Source: Costus lasius
Lineage: Eukaryota > Streptophyta > Magnoliopsida > Zingiberales > Costaceae
Length of the DNA stretch: 64,000 bases
Assembly: GCA_027563935.2 (NCBI GenBank)
Contig: CM050450.1
Span: 94,176,439-94,240,438, forward strand
Direction: 5' to 3'
How positions within the stretch are numbered: position 1 is the stretch's first letter; each line of letters opens with the position of its first letter. Made by a program: the position numbers and the translations under genes. Of the stretch, positions 11,579 through 22,908 are shown one piece after another. Under the pieces are notes generated by a model. It saw only the letters and a list, made by a program, of their open reading frames with translations, made no database searches and was not told the origin of the DNA.

Positions 11579-12453
11579 AGGTCGACTGCATCAACGGCGT
11601 GTAGCGAGGTCTGATAGAGACGACCAGTGAACACACATGAGTTAGGCCCGGGGTCACACCCGCTTGCCGAAACTCATGAGGGTTGTTCAGCCCTTTACGC
11701 ATGCATGGTTGACCATTAGGTCAACTCAAGTCAGTTAGGACTTGGTGCATGCAAGGGCAGTGGATCTGACTAGATGGATGAGTGGATCCCTTTCAATGGA
11801 CCGTTGTAAGGTTGTAAGGCACATAAGGAAATTAAAATTGATGCCAATGGGGTTTTCAAAATTTTATTTTCTTTGTAATGGATCACATGATGATTGATTG
11901 ATGCCATATGCTTGTTTATTTAATCTTATGTGGGTTGCCCTAATGTGTGCTGTGCTGGGGCCTGCGAGCCTGGAATTAAACTTGTACATTAATTTGTATT
12001 GTGATCTGCGAATCACATTTTTAATTAATTGTATAATTGACCTGCGAGTCAAGCTTGTCTAGATAGATCAAAATGTATTTTGATTAGACAAGAGCTCAAA
12101 AGCACACATTGCAGAGGCGCATTCAGCTGGTGGGTGCACCTGAGCTGCATTGAGCGCTAAGGCCCTGGGTTGGACCAGATCAGATGCTAAAAGACCCATG
12201 AAGAGCAAGTGAAGACTTAAGTTAGGTTAAGGTCTTACTTAGGCTATGGGCTTTTACCACATAAGATCCATGCTTTCTTTTATTGTTTAAATAAGTAGAA
12301 CAGCATGATTTATGTATCTTCTGCTATCACCATAGGAATTGTATGATAGTGAAGAAGATAAAAGACCGTTAAAATCCAACGCATCCATATCAAGCTCGTA
12401 AGCCTTCTGACGCGAAACCTCACTGTTCTGATTATCGTTGGAGCCGTGTTGTA

Positions 12454-12791
12454 CCCACTCAGTGGGCACGTCCATCTATCTTCAGACGGTGCTAGATTAC
12501 ACCTGCGTGTTACAGAGAAGGGATTTATCGCTTCTCGTTGCTCAGCATAGCACGTGGTGGTCCAGGGAGTAGGTCGGGTCAGCTTGACCATGTAGGCTAC
12601 ATATGTGGCGCATATGGTAGCACATGGAGGCAGCCATCTGTGGGGTCAGAGATTGTGTTGTACCAACTCAGTTGGCACAGTCTGCTGGATTGCCCAGATG
12701 AAGGGGAATCGCATGGGTTGGCGATTGGCAGGGACTGCCTACCAGAGATTAGTGCTTGTACTCTCTGTGCATCTTATCTTGCCTGAGCGGG
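12454..12791 (+). promoter_or_regulatory. A2 leader hairpin block before gag
   Basis: Contains CCCAC-TCA-GTGGG (12454-12466), CCAAC-TCA-GTTGG (12663-12675), GGCAG-GGA-CTGCC (12727-12739) and CTTGC-CTGA-GCGGG (12778-12791). Between them are the segments CTCTCTGTGCATCT and CGCGGAGACC, shared with family B. Candidate packaging or dimerisation region; function is inferred. Confidence 0.55.
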
Positions 12792-12984
12792 ACGCGGAGA
12801 CCAAGTATGAAATCTGGATCCCATCTCACTAAAAGAGTGTTACTCTTTCGGACTGTTTTAATGGATTTTTCAGTCAGATAAAATAGTGAGAAAAGAATCT
12901 TTCTTAAGTCCTGGATTGATTCTGAACATTGATACTGACCTTGCTGTTCTTGCATTGTTGTAGATTCCTGCAGCAACGAACACC

Positions 12985-13749
12985 ATGAGCTTCAATGTGC
13001 GATCCCTACTGGAAAGGGAGAAGTTTGCTGGGCCAAACTTCTCAGACTGGTTCTGACACCTTAAGATTGTTCTTAAGGCTGAGAGGAAACTGTATGTCCT
13101 CGAGACGGCTGTGCCGCCTCAACCCGCTGCGAACGCCGCAAGGGCGGTTCGCGATGCCTATGAAAAGCATGTCAATGATAGCATTGATGTCGCTTGCCTG
13201 ATGCTAGAGTCTATGACGCCACCGCTGCAGCGTCAGCATGAGGATATGTCGGCTATAGAAATTATAGCGAACCTCAAGATGCTGTATGCTGCACAGGCGA
13301 GGACAAAACGCTATAATCTGACAAAGCTTTTCTTTCAGAGCAAACTGGCTGAAGGGAGCCCAGTGGGAGCTCACGTGCTCAAGATGATTGGGCACAAGGA
13401 GGCTCTAGAAAAACTGGGGCATACCATCAATCAGGAGCTTGCTGTAGTCATTATTCTGCAGTCTCTTCCGCCCTCTTTCGATGCGTTCATTATTAATTTT
13501 AATATGAACAAAATCGATTGTACTCCGGCAGAGCTGCTGAATATACTCTTGACTACTGAGGAAACTCTGAAGGGAAAGCCTTCGACCTCTGTCTTAATGG
13601 TTCCTTCCAGGAACAAGAAGAAGGGGAAGAAGGGCAAAGCCCCTGTCAAGAACTACAGTAAGGCTCTGAAACAAAAGGTGAAGCGGTCTAAGGAATACAG
13701 ATGTTTCCACTGTGGCCAGTTAGGTCACTGGAAAAAGGACTGTAAAGCG
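12985..13749 (+). pseudogene. A2 gag (5' part of gag-pol), broken
   Basis: Gag starts at the ATG at 12985 and runs to the A3 insertion just after the zinc knuckle (CFHCGQLGHWKKDCKA). A TGA at 13054-13056 replaces the Gly codon of the conserved WFGHL motif near codon 24. The lysine-rich stretch (NKKKGKKGKAP) and the CCHC box are intact. The frame would continue at 22909 after A3 and the duplicated AAGCG. Confidence 0.92.
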
Positions 13750-15468
13750 TGTTGGGGTATGCCCTTAAGGCTAATGTTTGAGGCCTTTGGGATTGTAGCA
13801 GTATCATGTAATAAACTTTTGTGTTTATAAAGGCATGGTTATTATTCAGGTTGTTACCTTGTCTGCTGTAATAAGTGTACTTCTGAATAATGTCTCAAAG
13901 CTGTTCAGCTAGGCTGACAGGCTATATGTCCTTAGTCGAGATATCTTGGTGAACATGAGACAGCCTTGATATGATTGAGACTAATATGTGTTCTAATCTT
14001 ATAGGATGCTTCGAGCATGGAATAAGATGTAGACTCATGGGTACATTGGATATACTGGACAGACCCTACTGGGATATTCCATTGCTTGTCACAATGTGAA
14101 TAATCCTTGTTTGCATCAAGTGGCACATGTCCTTTGACTTGAGATCACTTGTGTTTCTAAATGATGAATGTCATTATTTTGAGGTAGTTCAATATCATTT
14201 GAAAGATAATGGTTATAGACTATCTTGGATAATGATCATGAGTCAGGTTCGGATACTAGTGATAGATAAAGGATTGCCGTCTCCTTGTGGAAGGAGTGTG
14301 GTGTTCTAAAGGGGCCCCCCTTATATGAGATGATTGAGAAAGTGTATGGCCATACCCAGATGACTATGTTCATCTGATCTAATCATGCTCATCATATTGG
14401 AGCTACAAGTTTGACACACTTGTCCAATAAGAACATCCAGTGGCAAAGGAAACATGTATGCCTTGTGAAATGATTCACACTTGTGCTGTGGTTTGGGTGT
14501 AGTCTTGGAAGACTCTTTCCTTTATATCGGGAGACAGTGATGTGTTGCTAGATACCCCTCACTAATTGTGATAACGTGAGTTATCGTTACCGACATTTAA
14601 AGGAAACCCTTAGGGTCGCACAATTTGATGATATGGCTTACTTAAGTCAGATCGTGTGGACTGAATTGTTTTAGTTCAGTTAAAAGGAGATTAGACTCTG
14701 ATTGTAAGTGAGATCTGGTCTGATCATGTTTGATTGATTAGGGCTTCAGATCGGTAAGCTTCGATCGAGAGTATGGATGCTAGATCGAAGAGATCAAGAG
14801 CATCAAGAGATGAACGGTTAGATCTTGAACCGTTTGGTTCATAGAGATCTAGACCATGGCTTGGGCAGGTTTAATTTGGGTTTTTGAACCGAATTGAATT
14901 GAACCTAATTGGCTTGAACCGGTTCACATGGGTGAACGTATGGTTCAAGGTTTAAAGGCATCTTGGGCGGTTTTTCTTCAAGTGGTCGCATGGCTTGATA
15001 ACCTTCCATATTTGGAAGTGTAACGCCATCACTTGAATGAAAAAGAAACCTCAACGCAATTTGCCAATTACTCTCTTGTCTCCTTCATTCGACGAAGAGA
15101 GGGACTTGGACAAGGTAGCTCTCGGCCAAGCACATCTCATCATCAACACACGACAAGGAACTTTGGGGAGATCTCTTGCTAGCACAAGGAAGATCCTAAT
15201 GGGTAGCCATCTCTCATCTAGTGTGTGTTTTCTTTGGAGGAGTGCTTACTTGCCCTCTTGCTTCCAAGCCGACACCCTTTATCATGGCTATGGTAAAAGA
15301 TCTCAAACTTGATCTTTGCAATACATATAAAGTTGATCATATATATGTGTTCATGCAAACGATTTTATTGAAACCCTAGAAGAGTACATTTTCCGCATGC
15401 TCTAGGGTTCGCCCCCCTCTAGAAAGGGGTTTTATCTGCCTGCGCTCCCCCTTGAAGGGGACTCTTCA
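13750..15468 (+). repeat. A3 5' LTR
   Basis: 1719 bp, TGTTGGGG...ACTCTTCA. It contains GATAAC-GTGA-GTTATC (14570-14585), a CATATTTGG TATA-like site in CTTCCA-TATT-TGGAAG (15003-15018), and the candidate first exon ATGGCTATG (15284-15292) followed by GTAAAA. The 91-codon ORF 15037-15312 crosses the donor in another frame and is left as a possible uORF. Confidence 0.95.
15284..15292 (+). other. A3 candidate LTR-encoded first Gag exon (3' end)
   Basis: ATG GCT ATG then GTAAAA. The acceptor-like TTGTAG ends at 17258, so the intron would be 1966 nt and the join is in frame with the Gag ATG at 17280. Predicted only. Confidence 0.5.
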
Positions 15469-15470
15469 AT

Positions 15471-15482
15471 TGGTATCAGAGC
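15471..15482 (+). other. A3 primer-binding site
   Basis: TGGTATCAGAGC two bases after the LTR; complementary to the initiator-Met tRNA 3' end. Confidence 0.93.
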
Positions 15483-17279
15483 GGGTTATGCATGAATCTT
15501 ATGATTGCTTTAGTGATCCATGTTTGCGCCATTGTTGTAGATCTATCATCACCATGAATACATGCTAGTCATTAGATGTTGGCGCATGATTGATATCACA
15601 TGTTTGCGCTAATGGATAGATCTAATGTCAACATGCGAAACTACATGTTATTACTTGTATGATTCTTGGCGCATGTTTCTTGATGGCGCTTGTTGAATGT
15701 CTTTGTAAAATTCATTACATCTTGCGCGCCTCACTAGATCTAAGTGGCGCCTACTATAAACCCTTAGATGGGTTGATGGGGTTGAAGTCACCTCTAAGTT
15801 AGATCCACTAGTCTGATCAGACCATCTGACAGCCTAGATGGATCGACCAGATGGCACCTGTGCGCAAGCACGAGGTGGCCATAGGTCGATTGCATCTTAG
15901 GCGTGTAGCGAGGTCTGGTTGAGACAACTCAGTGAACACACATGAGTTAGGCCCGGGGTCACACCCGCTTGCCAGAACTCATGAGGGTTGTTCAGCCCTT
16001 GGCGCATGCATGGTTGACCATTAGGTCAACTCGAGTCAGTTAGGACTTGGTGCATGCAAGGGCAGAGGATCTGACTAGTTGGATGAGTGGATCCCTATCA
16101 ATGGACCATTGTAAGGTTGTAGGGCTTATAAGAAAATTAAAATTGATGCCAATGGGGTTTTCAAAAATTTTATTTTCTTTGTAATGGATCACATGTTGAT
16201 TGAATGATGCCATGATGCTTGTTTATTTCATCTTATGTGGGTTGCCCTTTTATTGTGTGCTGTGCTGGGGCCTGCGAGCCTGGTAAATTATTATTTTGTG
16301 ATCTGCGAATCACTTTTTAATTCATTGATTGTATAATTGACCTGTGAGTCAAACTTGTCTAGATAGATCAAATTGTATTTGATTAGACAAGAGCACAAAG
16401 GCACACATCCTAGAGGGGCATTCAGCTGGTGGCGCACCTGAGGTGCTCTTGGCGCTAGGGCCCTGGGTTGGACCAGATGAGATGCAAAAGTCCCAAGAAG
16501 AGCAAGTGAAGACTTAAGTATCTTAAGGTCTTACTTAGGCTTTGGGCTTTTACCACATAAGATCCATGCTTTCTTTTTATTGCTTATATAATTAGAACTG
16601 CATGAGTTTATCTTCTGCTATCACCATAGGAATTGCATGATAGTGAAGAAGATAAAAGGACCATTAAAATCCAACGCTAACATATCAAGCTCGTAAGCCT
16701 TCTGACGCGAAACCTCACTGTTCTGATTATCGTTGGAGCCGTGTTGTACCCACTCAGTGGGCACGTCCATCTATCTTCAGACGGTGCGGGATTTCACCTG
16801 CGTGTTACAGAGAAGGGATTTATCGCTTCTCGTTGCTCAGCATAGCACGTGGTGGTCCAGGGAGTAGGTCGGGTCAGCTTGACCATGTAGGCTACATATG
16901 TGGCGCATATGGTAGCGCATGGAGGCAGCCATCTGTGGGATCAGAGACTGTGTTGTACCAACTCAGTTGGCACAGTCTGCTGGATTGCCCAGATGAAGGG
17001 GAATCGCACGGGTTGGCGATTGGCTGGGACAGCCTACTAAAAATTAATGCTTGTCATCTCTGTGCATCTTATCTCGCCTGAGCGGGACGCGGAGACCAAG
17101 TATGAAATCTGGATCCCATCTCACTAAAAGAGTGTTACTCTTTCGGACTGTTTACTGGATTTTTCAGTCAGACAAAATAGTGAGAAAAAGAATCTTTCTT
17201 AAGTCCTGGATTGATTCTGAACATTGATACTGACCTTACTGTTCTTGCATTGTTGTAGATTCCTGCAGCAACGAACACC
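15483..17279 (+). other. A3 5' leader
   Basis: About 1.8 kb without a gene. It includes the palindrome GTCTGATCAGAC (15811-15822), the GCAA hairpin (15851-15882, outer stem ATGGC/GCCAT) and hairpins at 16749-16761, 16958-16970 and 17022-17034. The last is GGCTG-GGA-CAGCC, a compensated version of the GGCAG-GGA-CTGCC of A1, A2 and A5. Confidence 0.7.
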
Positions 17280-20200
17280 ATGAGCTTCAATGTGCGATCC
17301 CTACTGGAAAGGGAGAAGTTTGCTGGGCCAAACTTCTCTGACTGGTTCGGACACCTTAAGATCGTTCTTAAGGCAGAGAGGAAACTGTATGTCCTCGAGA
17401 CGGCAGTGCCGCCTCAACCCGCTGCGAACGCCGCAAGGGCGGTTCGTGAAGCCTATGAAAAGCATGTCAATGATAGCATTGATGTCGCTTGCCTGATGCT
17501 AGCGTCTATGACGCCACCGCTGCAGCGTCAGCATGAGGATATGTCGGCTATAGAGATTATAGCGAACCTCAAGATGCTGTATGCTGCATAGGCGAGGACA
17601 GAACGCTATAATCTGACGAAGCTCTTCTTTCAGAGCAAACTGGCTGAAGGGAGCCCAGTTGGAGCTCACGTGCTCAAGATGATTGGGCACAAGGAGGCTC
17701 TAGAGAAACTGGGGCATACCATTAACCAGGAGCTTGCTGTAGACATAATTCTGCAGTCTCTCCCGCCCTCTTTCGATGCGTTCATTATTAACTTTAATAT
17801 GAACAAAATCGATTGTACTCCGGCAGAGCTGCTGAATATGCTCTTGACTACTGAGGAAACTCTGAAGGGAAAGCCTTCAACCTCTGTCTTACTGGTTCCT
17901 TCTAGGAACAAGAAGAAGGGGAAGAAGGGCAAGGCCCCTGTCAAGAACTACAGTAAGGCTCTGAAACAGAAGGTGAAGCGGTCGAAGGACAACAGGTGTT
18001 TCCACTGTGGCCAGCTGGGTCACTGGAAAAAGGACTGTAAAGCGCTCCAAGGAGATAAGAGGGGAAGCTTCGCTTCTGGCTCAGGTATATACGTGACGGA
18101 AGTCATGGTTTCATCTTCTTCTATTTCATGGGTGTTGGACACTGCATGTGGAGTTCACATTTGTTCAAATGTACAGGAACTCAAGAGAAGAAGACAGGTG
18201 GGACAGCATGAGGTAGACCTACGCGTTGGAAACGGGGCACGGGTTGCTGCTGTTGCTGTAGGAGACTATTTCATTTCTTTACCATCTGGACTTGTATTGG
18301 AACTAAACAGTTGTTATTTTGTTCCCAGTATAACTAAAAATATTATCTCCATTCCTGCTCTTGTCAGGAAAGGATTTGCCTTTGAATGCAATATTTCAAA
18401 GTGTGTTTTATCTTATGGTAATATTGTTTATGCTACTGGTTCAATTAACAATGGGTTATACATGTTGGACATGGAAAGTTCTATACATAACATTGATAAT
18501 AAGAAAGCCAAGAATGCTGATGACAGCACCTTGCTATGGCATAGTCGTTTAGGCCATATAAACGAGAAACGCATTAAGCGGTTGCATGATCATGGACTGC
18601 TGGGATCATTCTCCTATGAGGAGATTGATACATGCAAAGCTTGTTTGACGGGTAAAATGACGAAGTCACCTTTTCCAAATAAAGGTCAAAGGGCTTCAGG
18701 TTTACTTGACCTCATACACAGTGATGTGTGTGGGCCATTTAGTAAACATGCCAGAGGTGGCTATCAGTACTTCATTACCTTTACTGATGATTTCAGTAGG
18801 TATGGGTATGTCTATCTGATGAGACATAAAAGTGAATCTTTTGACAAGTTCAAAGAGTTCAAGAATGAAGTACAAAATCAGCTAGGCCGAAATATCAAGG
18901 CACTTCGTTCTGATCGAGGTGGAGAATACCTAAGTCGAGAGTTTACTGACTATCTAAAGGAGTGTGGGATTATCTCACAGCTCACTCCACCAGGAACACC
19001 GCAATGGAATGGTGTGTCCGAGAGGAGAAATAGAATGTTACTTGATATGGTTCGTTCTATGATGAGTCAGGCCACTCTTCCATACTCCTTTGGGGGTTTT
19101 GCACTAGAAACAGCTGCAAAGGTACTAAACCGAGTGCCATCCAAGGCAGTTTCTAAGACGCCATATTAGTTATGGTATAGGAAACAGCCAAGCTTGACAT
19201 TTATCAGGATCTGGGGTTGCGAGGCTTATGTCAAAAAGCTCGCCTCTGGGAAACTGGAGAGCAGATCTGAGAAATGTATTTTTGTCGGGTACCCTAAGGA
19301 AACTAAGGGTTATTATTTCTATGATCCCAAAGAGAACAAAGTATTTGTTGCTCGGACGGCCATATTTCTTGAGAAGGAGTTTCTTCTACAAGAGGCCAGT
19401 GGGAGAGAAATAAGGCTGGATGAGAATCCAGAGGAAGGACAAAGTAGTCAAGCACAGTTGGATGAGCCTGAGCCGGTAAATCAGGTTAATGAACAACCTG
19501 AGGCTCAGATATCACGGGAACCGCGAAGATCGGGAAGGATCCGTCGACAGCCTGAGCGCTATGACGGAGTCTACATCATTGATAATGATGAACCCCTCAC
19601 TTATGCGGATGCGGTCAGTGGACCGGAGTCAGCTAGATGGCTTGAAGCTATGCGAGCCGAGATGGACTCCATGTCAGATAACCAAGTCTGGGATTTGGTT
19701 GATCCGCCTCCGGGAGTAATCCCTATAGGCTGTAAATGGATCTTCAAGAAGAAGATTGACATGGATGGTAACGTGGTTACCTATAAAGGCAGGCTAGTTG
19801 CGAAAGGTTTCAAACAAATCTACGGGATAGATTATGATGAAACTTTCTCACCTGTAGCCATGTTCAAGTCTATTCGGATTCTTTTCGCGATAGCTGCATA
19901 TTACGATTATGAGATCTGGCAGATGGATGTGAAAACAGCTTTCCTTAATGGAAATCTGGATGAGGATGTGTATATGACACAACCTGAAGGTTTCACGAAT
20001 CCATCAGATCGTCATAAAATATGCAAGTTAAAGAAGTCCATTTATGGACTTAAACAAGCATCTAGAAGCTGGAATATTCGTTTTGATGAATCAATCTCTG
20101 AGTTTGGTTTCATCAAGAACGAAGATGACCCGTGTGTATATAAGAGGTTTAGTGGGAGCGTGATTACTTTCCTAATCCTCTACGTCGATGATATCTTGAT

Positions 20201-21164
20201 CATTGGAAATGATATTCCTGAACTGCATGCTGTTAAAGCATGGTTAGGAAAATGTTTCCAGATGAAAGATCTAGGAGAAGCAGCCTATGTACTAGGTGTG
20301 AAGATCTACAGAGATAGATCTAAGAGGCTTCTCGGGCTGTGCCAGAGTACTTACATCGATAAAGTCCTGGAAAGATTCCATTTAGAGAATTCTAAACGTG
20401 GATATCTTCCAGTCAGACATGGTCTGAATCTTTCGAAGAGTCAGTGTCCACAAACACAGACTGAGAAAGATGAAATGGACAATACGCCTTATGCTTCGGC
20501 TATTGGGTCCATTATGTATGCGATGTTGTGTACTCGCCCTGACGTCGCTTACGGGTTAAGCGTGACCAGTCGATTCCAAAGTAATCCAGGTGTGGCGCAC
20601 TGGATTGCGGTCAAGAACATTTTAAAATATCTGCGGAGGACCAAAGATATGTTCTTGATATATGGTGGTCAGGAAGAACTCAGTATTGAAGGATATACTG
20701 ACGCTTCGTTCCAGTCGGACCAGGATGATTTCCGATCGCAATCAGGCTATGTTTTTAGCTTGAATGGTGGAGCAGTGGTGTGGAAAAGTTTCAAACAGTC
20801 AACTGTTGCTGATTCCACAACAGAAGCCGAGTATGTTGCAGCCTCGGAAGCATCCAAGGAGGCAGTGTGGATTCGTAAGTTCGTGAGAGAACTTGGTGTC
20901 GTTCCTTCGAGTGCAGATCCTTTGGTTATCTTCTGTGATAACACTGGAGCAATCGCACAAGCAAAGGAACCACGGTCGCACCAGAAGTCCAAGCACATAC
21001 AGAGACGGTTTCACTTGATCCGGGAGATCATTGATCGAGGCGAGATCAAAATATGCAAGGTTCATACAGATGACAATCTGGCAGACCCGCTTACCAAGCC
21101 TCTGGCACAGCAGAAGCATGAGAAGCACTGTAATAATATGGGTTTGAGATTTCTCAACCATTAG
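17280..21164 (+). pseudogene. A3 gag-pol, two premature stops
   Basis: One continuous frame of 1294 codons from the ATG at 17280 to LRFLNH. Visible domains: Gag, CCHC knuckle near codons 240-253, protease (DTACGVH), integrase finger (WHSRLGH...CKACLTGK) and core (SDVCGPF, TFTDDFSRY, NGVSERRNR), RT with MDVKTAFLNGN and YVDDILIIGND, and RNase H (YTDASF, TTEAEY, CDNTGAI). Only two stops break it: TAG at 17589-17591 (codon 104, CAG to TAG) and TAG at 19167-19169 in the integrase C-terminal part (Glu to TAG, just after the KTPY motif). No frameshift is seen. A4 has the same codon-104 stop. Confidence 0.95.
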
Positions 21165-21173
21165 ATTAAGTGC

Positions 21174-21184
21174 AAGTGGGAGAT
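21174..21184 (+). other. A3 polypurine tract
   Basis: AAGTGGGAGAT immediately before the 3' LTR. Confidence 0.88.
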
Positions 21185-22903
21185 TGTTGGGGTATGCCCT
21201 TAAGGCTAATGTTTGAGGCCTTTGGGATTGTAGCAGTATCATGTAATAAACTTTTGTGTTTATAAAGGCATGGTTATTATTCAGGTTGTTACCTTGTCTG
21301 CTGTAATAAGTGTACTTCTGAATAATGTCTCAAAGCTGTTCAGCTAGGCTGACAGGCTATATGTCCTTAGTCGAGATATCTTGGTGAACATGAGACAGCC
21401 TTGATATGATTGAGACTAATATGTGTTCTAATCTTATAGGATGCTTCGAGCATGGAATAAGATGTAGACTCATGGGTACATTGGATGTACTGGACAGACC
21501 CTACTGGGATATTCCATTGCTTGTCACAATGTGAATAATCCTTGTTTGCATCAAGTGGCACATGTCCTTTGACTTGAGATCACTTGTGTTTCTAAATGAT
21601 GAATGTCATTATTTTGAGGTAGTTCAATATCATTTGAAAGATAATGGTTATAGACTATCTTGGATAATGATCATGAGTCAGGTTCGGATACTAGTGATAG
21701 ATAAAGGATTGCCGTCTCCTTGTGGAAGGAGTGTGGTGTTCTAAAGGGGCCCCCCTTATATGAGATGATTGAGAAAGTGTATGGCCATACCCAGATGACT
21801 ATGTTCATCTGATCTAATCATGCACATCAAATTGGAGCTACAAGTTTGACACACTTGTCCAATAAGAACATCCAATGGCAAAGGAAACATGTATGCCTTG
21901 TGAAATGATTCACACTTGTGCTGTGGTTTGGGTGTAGTCTTGGAAGACTCTTTCCTTTATATCGGGAGACAGTGATGTGTTGCTAGATACCCCTCACTGA
22001 TTGTGATAACGTGAGTTATCGTTACCGACATTTAAAGGAAACCCTTAGGGTCGCACAATTTGATGATATGGCTTACTTAAGTCAGATCGTGTGGACTGAA
22101 TTGTTTTAGTTCAGTTAAAAGGAGATTAGACTCTGATTGTAAGTGAGATCTGGTCTGATCATGTTTGATTGATTAGGGCTTCAGATCGGTAAGCTTCGAT
22201 CGAGAGTATGGATGCTAGATCGAAGAGATCAAGAGCATCAAGAGATGAACGGTTAGATCTTGAACCGTTTGGTTCATAGAGATCTAGACCATGGCTTGGG
22301 CTGGTTTAATTTGGGTTTTTGAACCGAATTGAATTGAACCTAATTGGCTTGAACCGGTTCACATGGGTGAACGTATGGTTCAAGGTTTAAAGGCATCTTG
22401 GGCGGTTTTTCTTCAAGTGGTCGCATGGCTTGATAACCTTCCATATTTGGAAGTGTAACGCCATCACTTGAATGAAAAAGAAACCTCAACGCAATTTGCC
22501 AATTACTCTCTTGTCTCCTTCATTTGACGAAGAGAGGGACTTGGACAAGGTAGCTCTCGGCCAAGCACATCTCATCATCAACACACGACAAGGATCTTTG
22601 GGGAGATCTCTTGCTAGCACAAGGAAGATCCTAAAGGGTAGCCATCTCTCATCTAGTGTGTGTTTTCTTTGGAGGAGTGCTTACTTGCCCTCTTGCTTCC
22701 AAGCCGACACCCTTTATCATGGCTATGGTAAAAGATCTCAAACTTGATCTTTGCAATACATATAAAGTTGATCATATATATGTGTTCATGCAAACGATTT
22801 TATTGAAACCCTAGAAGAGTACATTTTCCGCATGCTCTAGGGTTCGCCCCCCTCTAGAAAGGGGTTTTATCTGCCAGCGCTCCCCCTTGAAGGGGACTCT
22901 TCA
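21185..22903 (+). repeat. A3 3' LTR
   Basis: 1719 bp copy of the 5' LTR with about ten substitutions and no indel seen. It ends ACTCTTCA before the second AAGCG duplication. Confidence 0.95.
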
Positions 22904-22908
22904 AAGCG

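Larger units (their letters stand above)
11228..12984 (+). other. A2 5' leader
   Basis: Leader of about 1.76 kb with no protein gene. It carries the palindrome GTCTGATCAGAC (11507-11518), the GCAA-loop hairpin (11547-11578) and the hairpin block before gag. It lacks the TTCGA-loop hairpin that A1, A4 and A5 have at the corresponding place. The short ORFs at 11490-11702 and 12538-12832 are read as chance. Confidence 0.75.
13750..22903 (+). mobile_element. A3: family A Ty1/copia element nested in A2 gag-pol
   Basis: Complete element in plus orientation with TSD AAGCG (13745-13749, 22904-22908). Parts: 5' LTR 13750-15468, PBS 15471-15482, leader, gag-pol 17280-21164, PPT 21174-21184, 3' LTR 21185-22903. 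Both LTRs are 1719 bp with roughly 10 differences by eye, fewer than A2, as nesting requires. The insertion splits the A2 frame just downstream of the zinc-knuckle codons. Confidence 0.96.

Noticed and set aside
12658..12700. tRNA gene suggested by ACTCAGTTGGCACAG (A-box like)
   Set aside because: No acceptor stem, anticodon arm or B box at the right distance; the bases form a simple hairpin instead.
15037..15312. 91-codon ORF in A3 LTRs as a protein gene
   Set aside because: It lies in the LTR, crosses the donor-like site in a frame that does not join Gag, and related copies keep only parts. At most a uORF.
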